NCBI GenBank assembly: GCA_021405325.1
Contig: QWII01000036.1
Location: 1 to 64,000 of the forward strand
Length of the DNA: 64,000 bases
From: Caldilinea sp. CFX5
GTDB taxonomy: Bacteria > Chloroflexota > Anaerolineae > Caldilineales > Caldilineaceae
Reading direction: 5' to 3'
Shown: piece after piece, positions 50,292-59,013 of the stretch
Numbering within the stretch: the first letter of the stretch is position 1
Layout of the letters: each line of letters starts with the position of its first letter
The notes under the pieces: generated by a model
Told to the model about the DNA's origin: nothing
Database searches by the model: none
What the model saw: the letters and a program-made list of their open reading frames with translations, nothing else
Program-made: the position numbers and the translations under genes

Positions 50292-52745
50292 ATGCAACCA
50301 CGACCGAAAATTGCCGCGATTTGCACTGTTGTCCACAAATATGCTCATGCCCAGCACTTTATCGACCGCTTTCTGGAAGGCTATGGCTGGGACAGTCGTC
50401 ATCACTACCCAGCCCTGGATCTCGTTTCGCTTTATGTGGATCAGTTTCCTGACACCGATTTGAGCCGCGAGCGGGCGGCGCGCTTTCCCGCGCTGCGGAT
50501 TTACCCTACTGTTGCCGACGCGTTGACGCTGGGGACGGAGACGCTCGCCGTCGATGGCGTCCTACTCATCGGTGAACATGGCGACTATGGCAAGAATGAA
50601 AAAGGGCAGCGCCTCTACCCGCGCTATGAACTTTTCAAACAGATTGTCGCCGTCTATCGCACTACCGGGCGCACGGCGCCGATCTTCAATGACAAACATC
50701 TCTCGTGGAACTGGGTGTGGTCGAAGGAGATGGTCGATATTGCGCAGCGCATGGGATTTGCCTTCATGTCCGGTTCTTCCTTGCCGGTCACTTGGCGCAC
50801 GCCGTCGGTGGAGATGCCGCTGGGCGCGCCGGTGCGGGAGGCGATCTGCGTTGGGTATGGCGGCGTCGATAGCTATGACTTTCACGCCTTGGAGACGCTG
50901 CAATGTATGGTCGAGCGGCGGGCCGGCGGCGAAAGTGGGGTGAAGTGGCTGCAAGCCTACCGGGGCGACCCTGTTTGGGAAGCGCATCACAGCGGGGTCT
51001 GGTCGCGCGAACTCTTTGAAAGCGCCTTGAGCCGCAGTCATACCTTGACCCCGTCGCGCCCTGGCTTTAATCACATTTTCCCCACCCTTGCTGAGCTGCG
51101 CGAACTGGTGAAAGAGCCGGTTGCCTATCACTATGAACATAACGATGGGCTACGCTGCACCATGTTGCTGCTCAACGGGTTGGTGCAGGATTTCAATTTT
51201 GCCGCCCACCTGGCGGATCGCGCCGAACCCTTTTCCACCCAGATGTATCTACCCATGCCGCCGGCGCGCACCACGTTGGCGAATTTCTTCTCGCCGCAGA
51301 TCAACAATGTGGAAAAGATGTTTCTCACCGGCAAAGCGACTTACCCGGTCGAGCGCACCTTGTTGACCAGCGGCCTGACTACTGCCGGCGTCGAGAGCTT
51401 GCACCAAGGGCAGCAACGCATCGCAACACCCCACCTCGCCATTGCCTACCAGCCCACCGTTGCATCGACCTTCTGGCGGGAGGAACGCCCCCATCTTACG
51501 CCAACGCAGCAAACCGCCCCGACCTTGACAGCATCCCGCCAAACGGCGACACAAGCAGACGGTTCGCAACCTTTGCGCGTTGCTGTGTTGGCGACGGTTT
51601 ATCGCTACCGCTCCCACGCCCAGCACTTCTGTGATCGCCTCATGGTCGGCTACCCGGTGGCCGGACGCTGGCATCGACCCAACCTGCAAGTCGTTTCACT
51701 CTATGTCGATCAGCGCCCCAGCAACGACCAGAGCGTAGATCGCGCCCGTGAGTTTGGCTTCAACCTCTACCCCACCATTGCCGAAACCCTGCGCTGTGGC
51801 GGCGACAAACTGGCCGTTGATGCCGTGCTGATTATGGCCGAACATGGCGACTACCCCGCCAATGCGAAGGGGCAAATTCTCTACCCGCGCTACGAGTTTT
51901 TCAAAGAGTGTGTCAAAGTCTTTGAGGCGGACGGGCGCGCGGCGCCGATCTACAACGACAAACATCTTTCCTATAGTTTTGTCAAGGGACAAGAAATGGT
52001 CGCCGACGCCCACCGGTTGTCCTTTCCGTTCCTGGCTGGTTCTTCCCTGCCGGTGACGTGGCGCCTGCCCGATGTCGAGTTGCCGTTGGGTTGCGTAATC
52101 GAAGAGGCGCTCATGGTCGGCGTGGGCATCTCTGACCCGATGGATTACCATGCCTTGGAGGCCATGCAATGCATGGTCGAGCGACGCAAGGGGGGCGAAA
52201 CCGGCGTGCGTTCCGTGCAGTACATCGATGGCGATGCCGTCTGGCAAGCCGGCAATGAAGGGCGCTGGTCGTGGGAACTGCTGGAAGCGGCGCTCTCGCG
52301 CAGTGATACGCCGTGCGGCCTGCCCGATGAAGATGGACGGACGATTGACCTGATCCGCACCGGCCAGTTGCAAGCCCTGGTCAAGCAACCGGCGGCCTAC
52401 TTCATTGAGTACAACGACGGCTTACGAGCAACCCTGCTCATGCTCAATGGCGCCATCAAAGATTTTTGCTTTGCGGCGCGGCTACAAGGGGAAGCGACGC
52501 CGGTCTCCACCCAATTCCTGTTGACGCCCGGCCCGAATGTCACCTATTCCGCTTGCCTGATCAGCAAGATCGAAGAGATGATTGTGACCGGTCGCGCCCC
52601 CTATCCGGCTGAACGTACTTTACTGGTGAGCGGCATGTTAGAAAGCTGCCTGACCTCAAAAGGGCAACAACAGGAACGGCTGACAACCCCCCAGCTCGCA
52701 GTAAGCTATCAAGCGCCGGTGATGGCGCAACATGCCGTCGCTTGA
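50292..52745 (+). CDS. internally duplicated 817-residue protein of unknown function
   Basis: Two homologous halves of about 400 residues each (residues about 5-385 and 425-800) joined by a Thr/Gln-rich linker. Both halves share long blocks: VSLYVDQ, AEHGDY or GEHGDY, LYPRYE, APIFNDKHLS and APIYNDKHLS, AGSSLPVTWR, and ALEAMQCMVERR. The N-terminal strand IAAICTVVHKYAHAQHF looks like a Rossmann-type opening, weakly recalling Gfo/Idh-type proteins, but the NAD motif is not clear. The ATG at 50292 has GAGG upstream. Family not identified; enzyme function possible because the conserved His/Asp/Glu residues recur in both halves. Confidence 0.75.
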   Translation: MQPRPKIAAICTVVHKYAHAQHFIDRFLEGYGWDSRHHYPALDLVSLYVDQFPDTDLSRERAARFPALRIYPTVADALTLGTETLAVDGVLLIGEHGDYGKNEKGQRLYPRYELFKQIVAVYRTTGRTAPIFNDKHLSWNWVWSKEMVDIAQRMGFAFMSGSSLPVTWRTPSVEMPLGAPVREAICVGYGGVDSYDFHALETLQCMVERRAGGESGVKWLQAYRGDPVWEAHHSGVWSRELFESALSRSHTLTPSRPGFNHIFPTLAELRELVKEPVAYHYEHNDGLRCTMLLLNGLVQDFNFAAHLADRAEPFSTQMYLPMPPARTTLANFFSPQINNVEKMFLTGKATYPVERTLLTSGLTTAGVESLHQGQQRIATPHLAIAYQPTVASTFWREERPHLTPTQQTAPTLTASRQTATQADGSQPLRVAVLATVYRYRSHAQHFCDRLMVGYPVAGRWHRPNLQVVSLYVDQRPSNDQSVDRAREFGFNLYPTIAETLRCGGDKLAVDAVLIMAEHGDYPANAKGQILYPRYEFFKECVKVFEADGRAAPIYNDKHLSYSFVKGQEMVADAHRLSFPFLAGSSLPVTWRLPDVELPLGCVIEEALMVGVGISDPMDYHALEAMQCMVERRKGGETGVRSVQYIDGDAVWQAGNEGRWSWELLEAALSRSDTPCGLPDEDGRTIDLIRTGQLQALVKQPAAYFIEYNDGLRATLLMLNGAIKDFCFAARLQGEATPVSTQFLLTPGPNVTYSACLISKIEEMIVTGRAPYPAERTLLVSGMLESCLTSKGQQQERLTTPQLAVSYQAPVMAQHAVA

Positions 52746-52757
52746 AGAATAGAGGCG

Positions 52758-52816
52758 CGGATTTAGCTTACGCGGAGCAGTCCCCTACCCTGCATAATCC
52801 GCGTAAGCTAAATCCG
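52758..52816. repeat. 19-bp perfect inverted repeat
   Basis: Arms 52758-52776 (CGGATTTAGCTTACGCGGA) and 52798-52816 with a 21-base loop, 12 bp after the stop of the duplicated-protein gene. A terminator role is possible without a clear T run. Confidence 0.8.
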
Positions 52817-52980
52817 TGTCTGTACTTTCACACCCCGGATAAACCCACAATCGCGTAAACTACTGTTCAGAAAAGTTGTCATTATTTTTTGACGGTTTGC
52901 CCATTGTTGTGTAAGCTTTGCAAGAAAATACTCTTCTGAACTGTATTTGTTTTCATTCAGCAAGCGCAAGGAACCCAACA

Positions 52981-55900
52981 ATGATGCAACGTTTTGGCAG
53001 GATGATATACGCTGTCCTCATTCTACTCGTGATCCTCCTCATCTTTTTCTTCTTTCGCAGTTGCGACCCCGCGCAACGCCTGCAAAATGTCGCGACCGAT
53101 GTCGCGACAACCGGCAAAACGGTTTTAGATAGCAGTCTTATTTCTGCAACAAACGCACTCTCAACCACAACAGCCGTCGGCGTGCAGGGCGTCACCGAAG
53201 TGGTAAGCAAAACGACCCGACTGGCCGAAAGCGCCGTCGCATCGACCACGATGGCCATCAGCGATACGGCAGCGCTGGCCCAAGCTGGCGTCATTTCCGC
53301 CACCGATGCGCTCTCGGCCACAGCCGCCGCCGGCGTCCAAAGCGCCACCGGGGTGTTGAGCAAAACAACGCAACTGGCGGCGAGCGCCGTCGCATCGACC
53401 ACGGCGGCCGTCAGCGATACGGCAGCGCTGGCCCAGGTTGGCCTCATTTCCGCCACCGAGCTGGTTAGCGCAACCATGAGCAACGCCGGCACGGTTCTCA
53501 GCACCACCGCCACCCTGGCAGAAAGCGGTCTCGTCTCAGTGACGGACGCCCTCAGTGCGACGACTGCCGTGGTTGCCACCGGCCTTGTTTCCGCCGGTGA
53601 ACTGGTCAGCGACACAGCCGACATTGCCGGCGCCATGGCGCTATCCGCCACAGCGGCCCTGAGCGATACCTTGAGCGATGGCGCCGCGTTGGCAAAGAGC
53701 GTTCTTGTTTCCGGCACCGTTGCGCTTAGTCAAACAACGGTAGCAGCGGGGCGTGGGCTGATCTCCGCCACAGCGACCTTGACCGAACCGGCAACCCTGG
53801 TTACGTCCGGCGCGCCCTTGACCATCGGCGTGGTGAGCGAGGCAGCCACGTTGGTCGAGAACGCGGTCGTTTCGGCCACCCAACAGTTAACCGCAGCGGC
53901 CACCCTGGTCACGACCAGCGTGGCAACCGCAGCGGCGACGATTGGTGAACAGGCCAACATCGTCGAGACGGCCATCGGCGCGGCAGCCGAAACGTTAACC
54001 GAGACGGCGACATTGGTCGAAAACAGGGTGGTCTCGGCTACGGCAGCCTTGACGGAGGTCGCTAAAGTGGCGGAAGGCGCCGTCGTGTCAGCCACCGCGG
54101 CTTTGCGCGAAACCGTTGAACGAGCGGAAGGCGCCGTTGTGTCGGCAACGGAAGCGCTCTCGGGAACGGCTGAGATTGCGGAAGGCGCGGTTGTCTCCGC
54201 CACGGCAGTTTTGAGTGAGGCAGTGGGGCTGGGCGAGACCGCATTGGTGTCGATCACAACCGCGTTGACCGAAGCCACCGAACTGGCGGAAGGCGCCGTT
54301 GTGTCAGCGACTGTAGCTTTAACCGAAACGGCGGAACTAGCCGAAGGCGCCGTCGTATCAGCAACGGAAGCGCTCTCCGAAACGCGTGAGATCTTGGAAG
54401 GCATTGTTGTCTCGGCGACAGCAGCCTTGAGCGAAACGGCCGAATTAGGCGAAAGCATCGTCATCTCGGCCACGGCGGCATTGACGGAAACGGCTGAACT
54501 AGCCGAAGGCGCGGCGCTATCGATCACGGGGACTTTGACGGAAACAACCGGGGGGCTGGAAGGGGCGATTGTCGCCGCTTCCACAGCGCTCACGACAACA
54601 GATGCAGCGATGGCAGGCGCGGTCATGTCGGCCACGGCGGCATTGAGCGAGACAACGGCACTGGCCGAAGGTGCAGTCGTCTCAGCCACCGCCACTTTAA
54701 CTGAAGGCGTCAAACTGGCCGAAGGCGCGGTCATATCGGCGACTACGGCGCTTACAGAAACAGGGGAGTTGGTGAAAGGCGTCATCGTCTCGGCCACAGA
54801 AGCGTTGAGTGAGCCCGCTGCGGTCGCCGCAGGGGCGCTTCTATCCGTTACAAAGGCGCTGAGTGAAACTGCTGCGGTCGCCGAAGGCGCCATCGTGTCA
54901 GCGACTGCAAGTTTGACCGAGAGCGCGGCGGTAAGCGAAAATGTGGCTCTGTCCGTCACGGAAGGATTGACCGAGAGCGCGGCTCTGGCGGAGGTCGCCG
55001 TTGTCTCTGCCACCGCAAGCTTGACGGAAACCGCTGTTGTGACCGCCGGCCCAAGCGTGTCAACTACCGCAGCAGTAAGTGGGACCACAGTCCTTCCCGC
55101 CGGCGTTGACTTGGCGACGACCACAAGGCTGACCGCGACCGGTGCGGTAACCGCAAGCACGTCAGTGACAACCGTTACGGCTATTAGCGCCACTGCAACT
55201 CTCTCCGCTACCCCGACGATCGCGACCAATGGGCTACTCAATGAGGTCGGCAAATTGATCGGGACGGGGATCGTCTCGGCCACCGATGGCTTGGTAGAAC
55301 GCGCCGGGCTGACCGCAACGACGGAACTCACAGCCACGGGTGCACTATCCGCCGCTACCAGCATCACCGGCACGGCATCAGCGACAGGCACGAGTGAGCT
55401 ATCGACGACAATGGCCCTCAGCCAAACCGCGCCGGTATCCGCCACGGTTGCCACCACGACGAGCAATGAAGCCGCCGTGAATATGGCCGACTTAAGCTGT
55501 ACCAACGTGATCACCAATGGCGGCTTTGAAGCAGGTCAAGGGGGGTGGGCGCTGGGAAACACACCCTCTCCGGCAGCGTTGGACAACACGGCGCCCTATA
55601 GCGGCACAACGGCCTTGCGTCTTGGCGTCCCCGCTGGTGAACCGAACACGAATGCCCATTCCAGCGTGCGCCGGGCGGTGACTATCCCGGCAGACGCGGC
55701 CTTTGCCACCCTCTACTTCTGGCAACAAGCGCAGGGTGAAGGCGACAGCGCCGACTATCGGGAAGTTTTGCTGTTAACGGAGACTTTGGGCTTGATCACA
55801 ACGCTCGCTCGCCAGCGGGATGCTGGTGATGGCCGCTGGCTCCAACAGTCCTATGACCTCTTGCCCTACCGCGGTCAAACGGTGAATATTTACCTGAATG

Positions 55901-55983
55901 TCTACAATGATGGTCGCCGCAGCCAGTTGTGGAGTGCTGTGGATGAAGTGGCAGTTGTGGTTTGTCGGGCGGTGCAGAAGTAG
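52981..55983 (+). CDS. 1000-residue exported repeat protein with C-terminal lectin-like domain
   Basis: Start ATG at 52981 with AAGGA upstream. Residues 8-23 are a strong hydrophobic segment with no obvious cleavage site, so the protein is likely an anchored type II protein. Residues about 35-830 consist of many copies of an 18-residue unit, best seen as LTETAELAEGAVVSATAA, rich in Ala, Thr, Ser, Val and Glu and almost lacking aromatic and basic residues. The C-terminal domain (about 838-1000) opens with CTNVITNGGFEAGQGGW and has jelly-roll-like strands typical of carbohydrate-binding modules. The whole looks like a long stalk presenting a binding head. This is inference from architecture. 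Confidence 0.75.
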   Translation: MMQRFGRMIYAVLILLVILLIFFFFRSCDPAQRLQNVATDVATTGKTVLDSSLISATNALSTTTAVGVQGVTEVVSKTTRLAESAVASTTMAISDTAALAQAGVISATDALSATAAAGVQSATGVLSKTTQLAASAVASTTAAVSDTAALAQVGLISATELVSATMSNAGTVLSTTATLAESGLVSVTDALSATTAVVATGLVSAGELVSDTADIAGAMALSATAALSDTLSDGAALAKSVLVSGTVALSQTTVAAGRGLISATATLTEPATLVTSGAPLTIGVVSEAATLVENAVVSATQQLTAAATLVTTSVATAAATIGEQANIVETAIGAAAETLTETATLVENRVVSATAALTEVAKVAEGAVVSATAALRETVERAEGAVVSATEALSGTAEIAEGAVVSATAVLSEAVGLGETALVSITTALTEATELAEGAVVSATVALTETAELAEGAVVSATEALSETREILEGIVVSATAALSETAELGESIVISATAALTETAELAEGAALSITGTLTETTGGLEGAIVAASTALTTTDAAMAGAVMSATAALSETTALAEGAVVSATATLTEGVKLAEGAVISATTALTETGELVKGVIVSATEALSEPAAVAAGALLSVTKALSETAAVAEGAIVSATASLTESAAVSENVALSVTEGLTESAALAEVAVVSATASLTETAVVTAGPSVSTTAAVSGTTVLPAGVDLATTTRLTATGAVTASTSVTTVTAISATATLSATPTIATNGLLNEVGKLIGTGIVSATDGLVERAGLTATTELTATGALSAATSITGTASATGTSELSTTMALSQTAPVSATVATTTSNEAAVNMADLSCTNVITNGGFEAGQGGWALGNTPSPAALDNTAPYSGTTALRLGVPAGEPNTNAHSSVRRAVTIPADAAFATLYFWQQAQGEGDSADYREVLLLTETLGLITTLARQRDAGDGRWLQQSYDLLPYRGQTVNIYLNVYNDGRRSQLWSAVDEVAVVVCRAVQK

Positions 55984-55990
55984 CAGATAA

Positions 55991-56070
55991 CAGGTGGCAA
56001 GTGGCAGGCAGCAAGTGTGCAAATTCATGTTGACTACCTGCCACCTGCTACTTGCCACTTGCTACTTGCT
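55991..56070. repeat. word-repeat palindrome between convergent genes
   Basis: Left block 55991-56015 (CAGGTGGCAAGTGGCAGG-type) and right block 56034-56070 (CCACTTGCTACTTGCT-type) form an imperfect hairpin. The right block contains the stop codon of the minus-strand ferredoxin gene. Confidence 0.8.
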
Positions 56071-56418
56071 CACCCAAACCGGGTCAGGGTGAATGTCAGG
56101 TTCAGGGCGGGAGCCGGCGTCGGCGCGGCCACTGCCTTCGAGGCGGCTGATGGCGCGCACAGTCATGTCGTGGTCAACGCGGATTTGGCAGGAGAGGCGC
56201 ACGCCGCTGAGACCCCGCTCGGCCAGCTTATCCTTCTCGGCCTGGGTCATCAGGCTCGGTTCGCCCGCCACAAATTCGACGCGACAGGTGGTGCAGCGAC
56301 AGTTGCCGCCACACGCATGAAGTTGATCGACGCCGGCCTCGTCCACCAGGGCGAGAACCAGCCGCTTGTTCGCCGGCACCTCAAACGTGCCATACCCTTC
56401 GACGGTCAACTTTGCCAT
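56062..56418 (-). CDS. 2Fe-2S ferredoxin (adrenodoxin-type cysteine spacing)
   Basis: A 118-residue ferredoxin. Candidate ligands are Cys36, Cys42, Cys45 and Cys77 (ACGGNCRCTTC and LSCQ), a C-x5-C-x2-C-x(n)-C arrangement; Cys40 is an extra Cys in the loop. The fold start MAKLTVEGYGTFEVPANKRL fits the plant/adrenodoxin class. A Pro-rich tail follows residue 90. It is not next to a partner enzyme. The P450 at 24 kb is a possible user, which is inference. Confidence 0.88.
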   Translation of the reverse strand: MAKLTVEGYGTFEVPANKRLVLALVDEAGVDQLHACGGNCRCTTCRVEFVAGEPSLMTQAEKDKLAERGLSGVRLSCQIRVDHDMTVRAISRLEGSGRADAGSRPEPDIHPDPVWVSK

Positions 56419-56470
56419 GAACTTCTACTCCTTTGTTGATTTTGGTATGATTGGGTGTAGGAATTGCGTT

Positions 56471-56514
56471 GGTTGGTTAGTATAGCACGAAGGCGACAAA
56501 CCAACTAACCAACC
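56471..56514. repeat. 11-bp GGTTGGTTAGT inverted repeat
   Basis: Arms 56471-56481 and 56504-56514 are perfect complements. It lies between the ferredoxin and AttH-like genes and uses the same word as the element at 21656-21694. Confidence 0.7.
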
Positions 56515-56527
56515 GACCTTTGATAAC

Positions 56528-57697
56528 TTACCGCTGATATTGCCCGGCGCCTTGCCCGTAGCCGGTCAATTCGACATAGCCGACGCCTTGAACGGTCTGG
56601 TCGGCGATGGTCCCTGCGATGGTGACAGCGCCTTCCCAGTAGACAAAACTGACTTCCATCTCCTGGTCTTGGATGAGTGGTTCTACAGTCAACACAAGGT
56701 TCAGCCGGGGAATCGCCACCTGCCAGCCGGACGGGTAGGTGATCTGGGTTCGTGGGCTACTCCACTGCGCCGATGCGGTCAACGTGAGATCAGCAGCCGT
56801 AATCGTTTCTTGCTTGCCGTCGGCGGCGACATAGGTGCCTTCAAACTGGGGCATCACGCCGCCGTCACTGGTGCGCACTTGGGCCAGCATCAACACGGCG
56901 CCATTGTCCAGTTGCATACTAAACCAGTCCCAGCCCACGGCATTGGCGCTGAGGGCGCTGGTGCCAAATTCGTGATCCATCCAACTGAGGCCGGTGACAT
57001 CAACGGTTTCGCCCTGACTTGTTACCGTGCCGACGGTCTCCACTTGCACTAAACTGTAGTAGTAGCTGGCATTGCCGGCTTCCGGCCCTTTCTGGCTCAA
57101 GCCTTGCTTACCATGCAACACCGGCGGGCGCGTTTCGCGCAAGATGAGATCCAGGGCGACGGTTCCCCCTTCGCCGGGGGCATTGGCTTGTAGCCGGGTG
57201 ACGCCCGGTTCGGCAGTGCGCACCGACCAATCTTCCAGCCAGACAGCGTAGGCCGGTTCACCGGTGGCGCCGGCCAGTCCGCCGGCGCCGCGACTGAAGC
57301 GTTCAAAGCTTTGGTGGTCATTGGCCGCCCCATTGGTAACAGCAAAGTGGGCCATATAAATCTGATTGGTCGCCAGCTCGGATGTGCGTTCCGGCAGGTC
57401 AGGCGTTAACGCGCTGCGAAAAAAGGTGAGCTGATAACCATAGTGGTTGCCGGCGCTGTCGGTTAGGTTGCCGGTGTAATACCACCACTCGGTGCGGTAT
57501 TCGGGGTGGGCGCCATGATCGCGCGGGAAGACAAAGGCCATCGGTTCGTAGGCGCGGGCAAAGGCTTCATCCGCCGGGCCACTGAGCGAAGCAACCACAT
57601 TGGCGCTGACCAAGCGCGTCTGGTCGGCGCTGCTGCACCCGCTCAGGCTTATAGTAACAATCATTAACCCTAACCAAAACAGACGAAACCGCCGCAT
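56528..57697 (-). CDS. AttH/CrtC-like lipocalin-fold lipoprotein (COG5621-type)
   Basis: A 389-residue protein. The ATG at 57697 has GAAGG upstream. The signal ends in a lipobox-like SLSGC, so it is a lipoprotein. The family motif is [15 protein letters not shown] near residue 78, then [12 protein letters not shown] and [29 protein letters not shown], typical of the AttH/carotenoid 1,2-hydratase (CrtC-like) superfamily. The name hydrolase is historic; the activity of this exported branch is unproven. Confidence 0.85.
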   Translation of the reverse strand: MRRFRLFWLGLMIVTISLSGCSSADQTRLVSANVVASLSGPADEAFARAYEPMAFVFPRDHGAHPEYRTEWWYYTGNLTDSAGNHYGYQLTFFRSALTPDLPERTSELATNQIYMAHFAVTNGAANDHQSFERFSRGAGGLAGATGEPAYAVWLEDWSVRTAEPGVTRLQANAPGEGGTVALDLILRETRPPVLHGKQGLSQKGPEAGNASYYYSLVQVETVGTVTSQGETVDVTGLSWMDHEFGTSALSANAVGWDWFSMQLDNGAVLMLAQVRTSDGGVMPQFEGTYVAADGKQETITAADLTLTASAQWSSPRTQITYPSGWQVAIPRLNLVLTVEPLIQDQEMEVSFVYWEGAVTIAGTIADQTVQGVGYVELTGYGQGAGQYQR

Positions 57698-57766
57698 ACC
57701 TTCATCCTTGCCAACGTACCGTGGGTAGATTGCCACGATTATGCGGCAAGCGTTGAAGAGATTCTG

Positions 57767-58999
57767 TCATCTCAAGTCCGATTGCCAGGCGACGGGAATC
57801 TTTTCGCCATAGACAATCTGGTTGGCGCCGAGAAAGGTTGCCAGGTGGGCAATGGTTTGGGCCACAGCCTGGCCGGTGGCGGCGTCGAGCGGGGTGGTCG
57901 CTTCGGGGTAGATGGCGTTGATAGTCAACACCCCTTTCTTCCAATCCATTTTGGGGTCAAGACGACCGATCAATTGGTCGCCGTGAAGGATGGGCAGGAC
58001 ATAGTAGCCGTACTGGCGTTTCGCAGGCGGCACATAGATTTCGATGCGGTAGAAGAAATTCCACATCAACTCCGTGCGATCACGGTCGCGGATCAGGTTG
58101 TCAAAGGGGGAGAGCAGGGTGGTGCGCGGTTGCCAGTCGCCGGCCTGGATGGTCTCCAGCAGCGGCAGCGTATCGATATGGATAAACCAGTCGCCCGACC
58201 ACCCTTCGACCGTAACCGGCAGCACCTTTTTCTCTTTTTGCAAGCGCTTCATCGCTTCGGGCAATTTGATGTAACGGCGTTCAATAAAGTGGCGTTGAAT
58301 ATCCCGTGTTCGCCCGATACCCAACGCCCGTAGCGACTTCTGCGCCGCATCATAGGTGATTTGGGTGTCACGCCAGCCGCCGGTTGGTTTGGTGACCGGC
58401 AGCACCCGTTCAGCCAAGTCCCACCACCGTTCCAGGCCATTGCGTCGCGCCACCATGATCTGCCCCGATAGCCAGAGGTGATCGAGCATGTACGCCACAC
58501 TGCGCCCCGATGTCCAGCCGCCGGATGACCAGGGAACCAGGGTGCTGTCCTCAAAATCCTGGGTGCGCAGCGGGCCGCGCGCCGCCAACTCATCCAAAAT
58601 GAACTGCCGAAAGGCGGCATTCTCTTTGACCCAGGCCGTAATCCGTTTTGACCAGGCCGAGCCGCTTTTGCCATAGCCGCGCATCATGCGTTCGTGGATC
58701 GGGTAATCTTCGACCAGCACCAGCGAAGCACAGTGCGCCCAATATTCAAAGAGGTGGCGCTCTTCTTGCACCAACCGGTGAAGATAGTCGCGATCATAGG
58801 TGCCCAAGCGGCTCCACAGCACCAGATATTGGGTGCGTTCGACGACGCGAATCGGGTCGAGTTGCAGACAGCGCAGTTGGCGGACGGTATCGAGCATGGC
58901 GGCGTGAGGGTCGGTGGGGTAAGGGCCGGCTAACCCCTGGGCGGCGATGGCAAGACGACGGGCAATGGTGGGGGTGAGGGTGATGGTTTTGGCTTTCAT
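57767..58999 (-). CDS. YcaQ/AlkX-like DNA glycosylase (winged-helix domain protein)
   Basis: A 410-residue member of the family that includes E. coli YcaQ, an interstrand crosslink and alkyl-DNA glycosylase. Conserved blocks include LRCLQLDPIRVVERTQYLVLWSRLG and the catalytic-type helix with YWAHCASLVLVEDYP, followed by the HLWLSGQIMVARRNG winged-helix region. It probably removes bulky or crosslinked bases. The downstream neighbour on the same strand is a lipoprotein gene, so this is not an obvious repair operon. Confidence 0.85.
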   Translation of the reverse strand: MKAKTITLTPTIARRLAIAAQGLAGPYPTDPHAAMLDTVRQLRCLQLDPIRVVERTQYLVLWSRLGTYDRDYLHRLVQEERHLFEYWAHCASLVLVEDYPIHERMMRGYGKSGSAWSKRITAWVKENAAFRQFILDELAARGPLRTQDFEDSTLVPWSSGGWTSGRSVAYMLDHLWLSGQIMVARRNGLERWWDLAERVLPVTKPTGGWRDTQITYDAAQKSLRALGIGRTRDIQRHFIERRYIKLPEAMKRLQKEKKVLPVTVEGWSGDWFIHIDTLPLLETIQAGDWQPRTTLLSPFDNLIRDRDRTELMWNFFYRIEIYVPPAKRQYGYYVLPILHGDQLIGRLDPKMDWKKGVLTINAIYPEATTPLDAATGQAVAQTIAHLATFLGANQIVYGEKIPVAWQSDLR

Positions 59000-59013
59000 G
59001 GTTGCTCGTGTGG

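Noticed and set aside
53730..55517. Long minus-strand open frame opposite the repeat protein
   Set aside because: It mirrors the low-complexity repeat gene and is a reverse-frame artefact. The plus-strand frame has a ribosome binding site, an N-terminal membrane anchor and a recognisable end domain.
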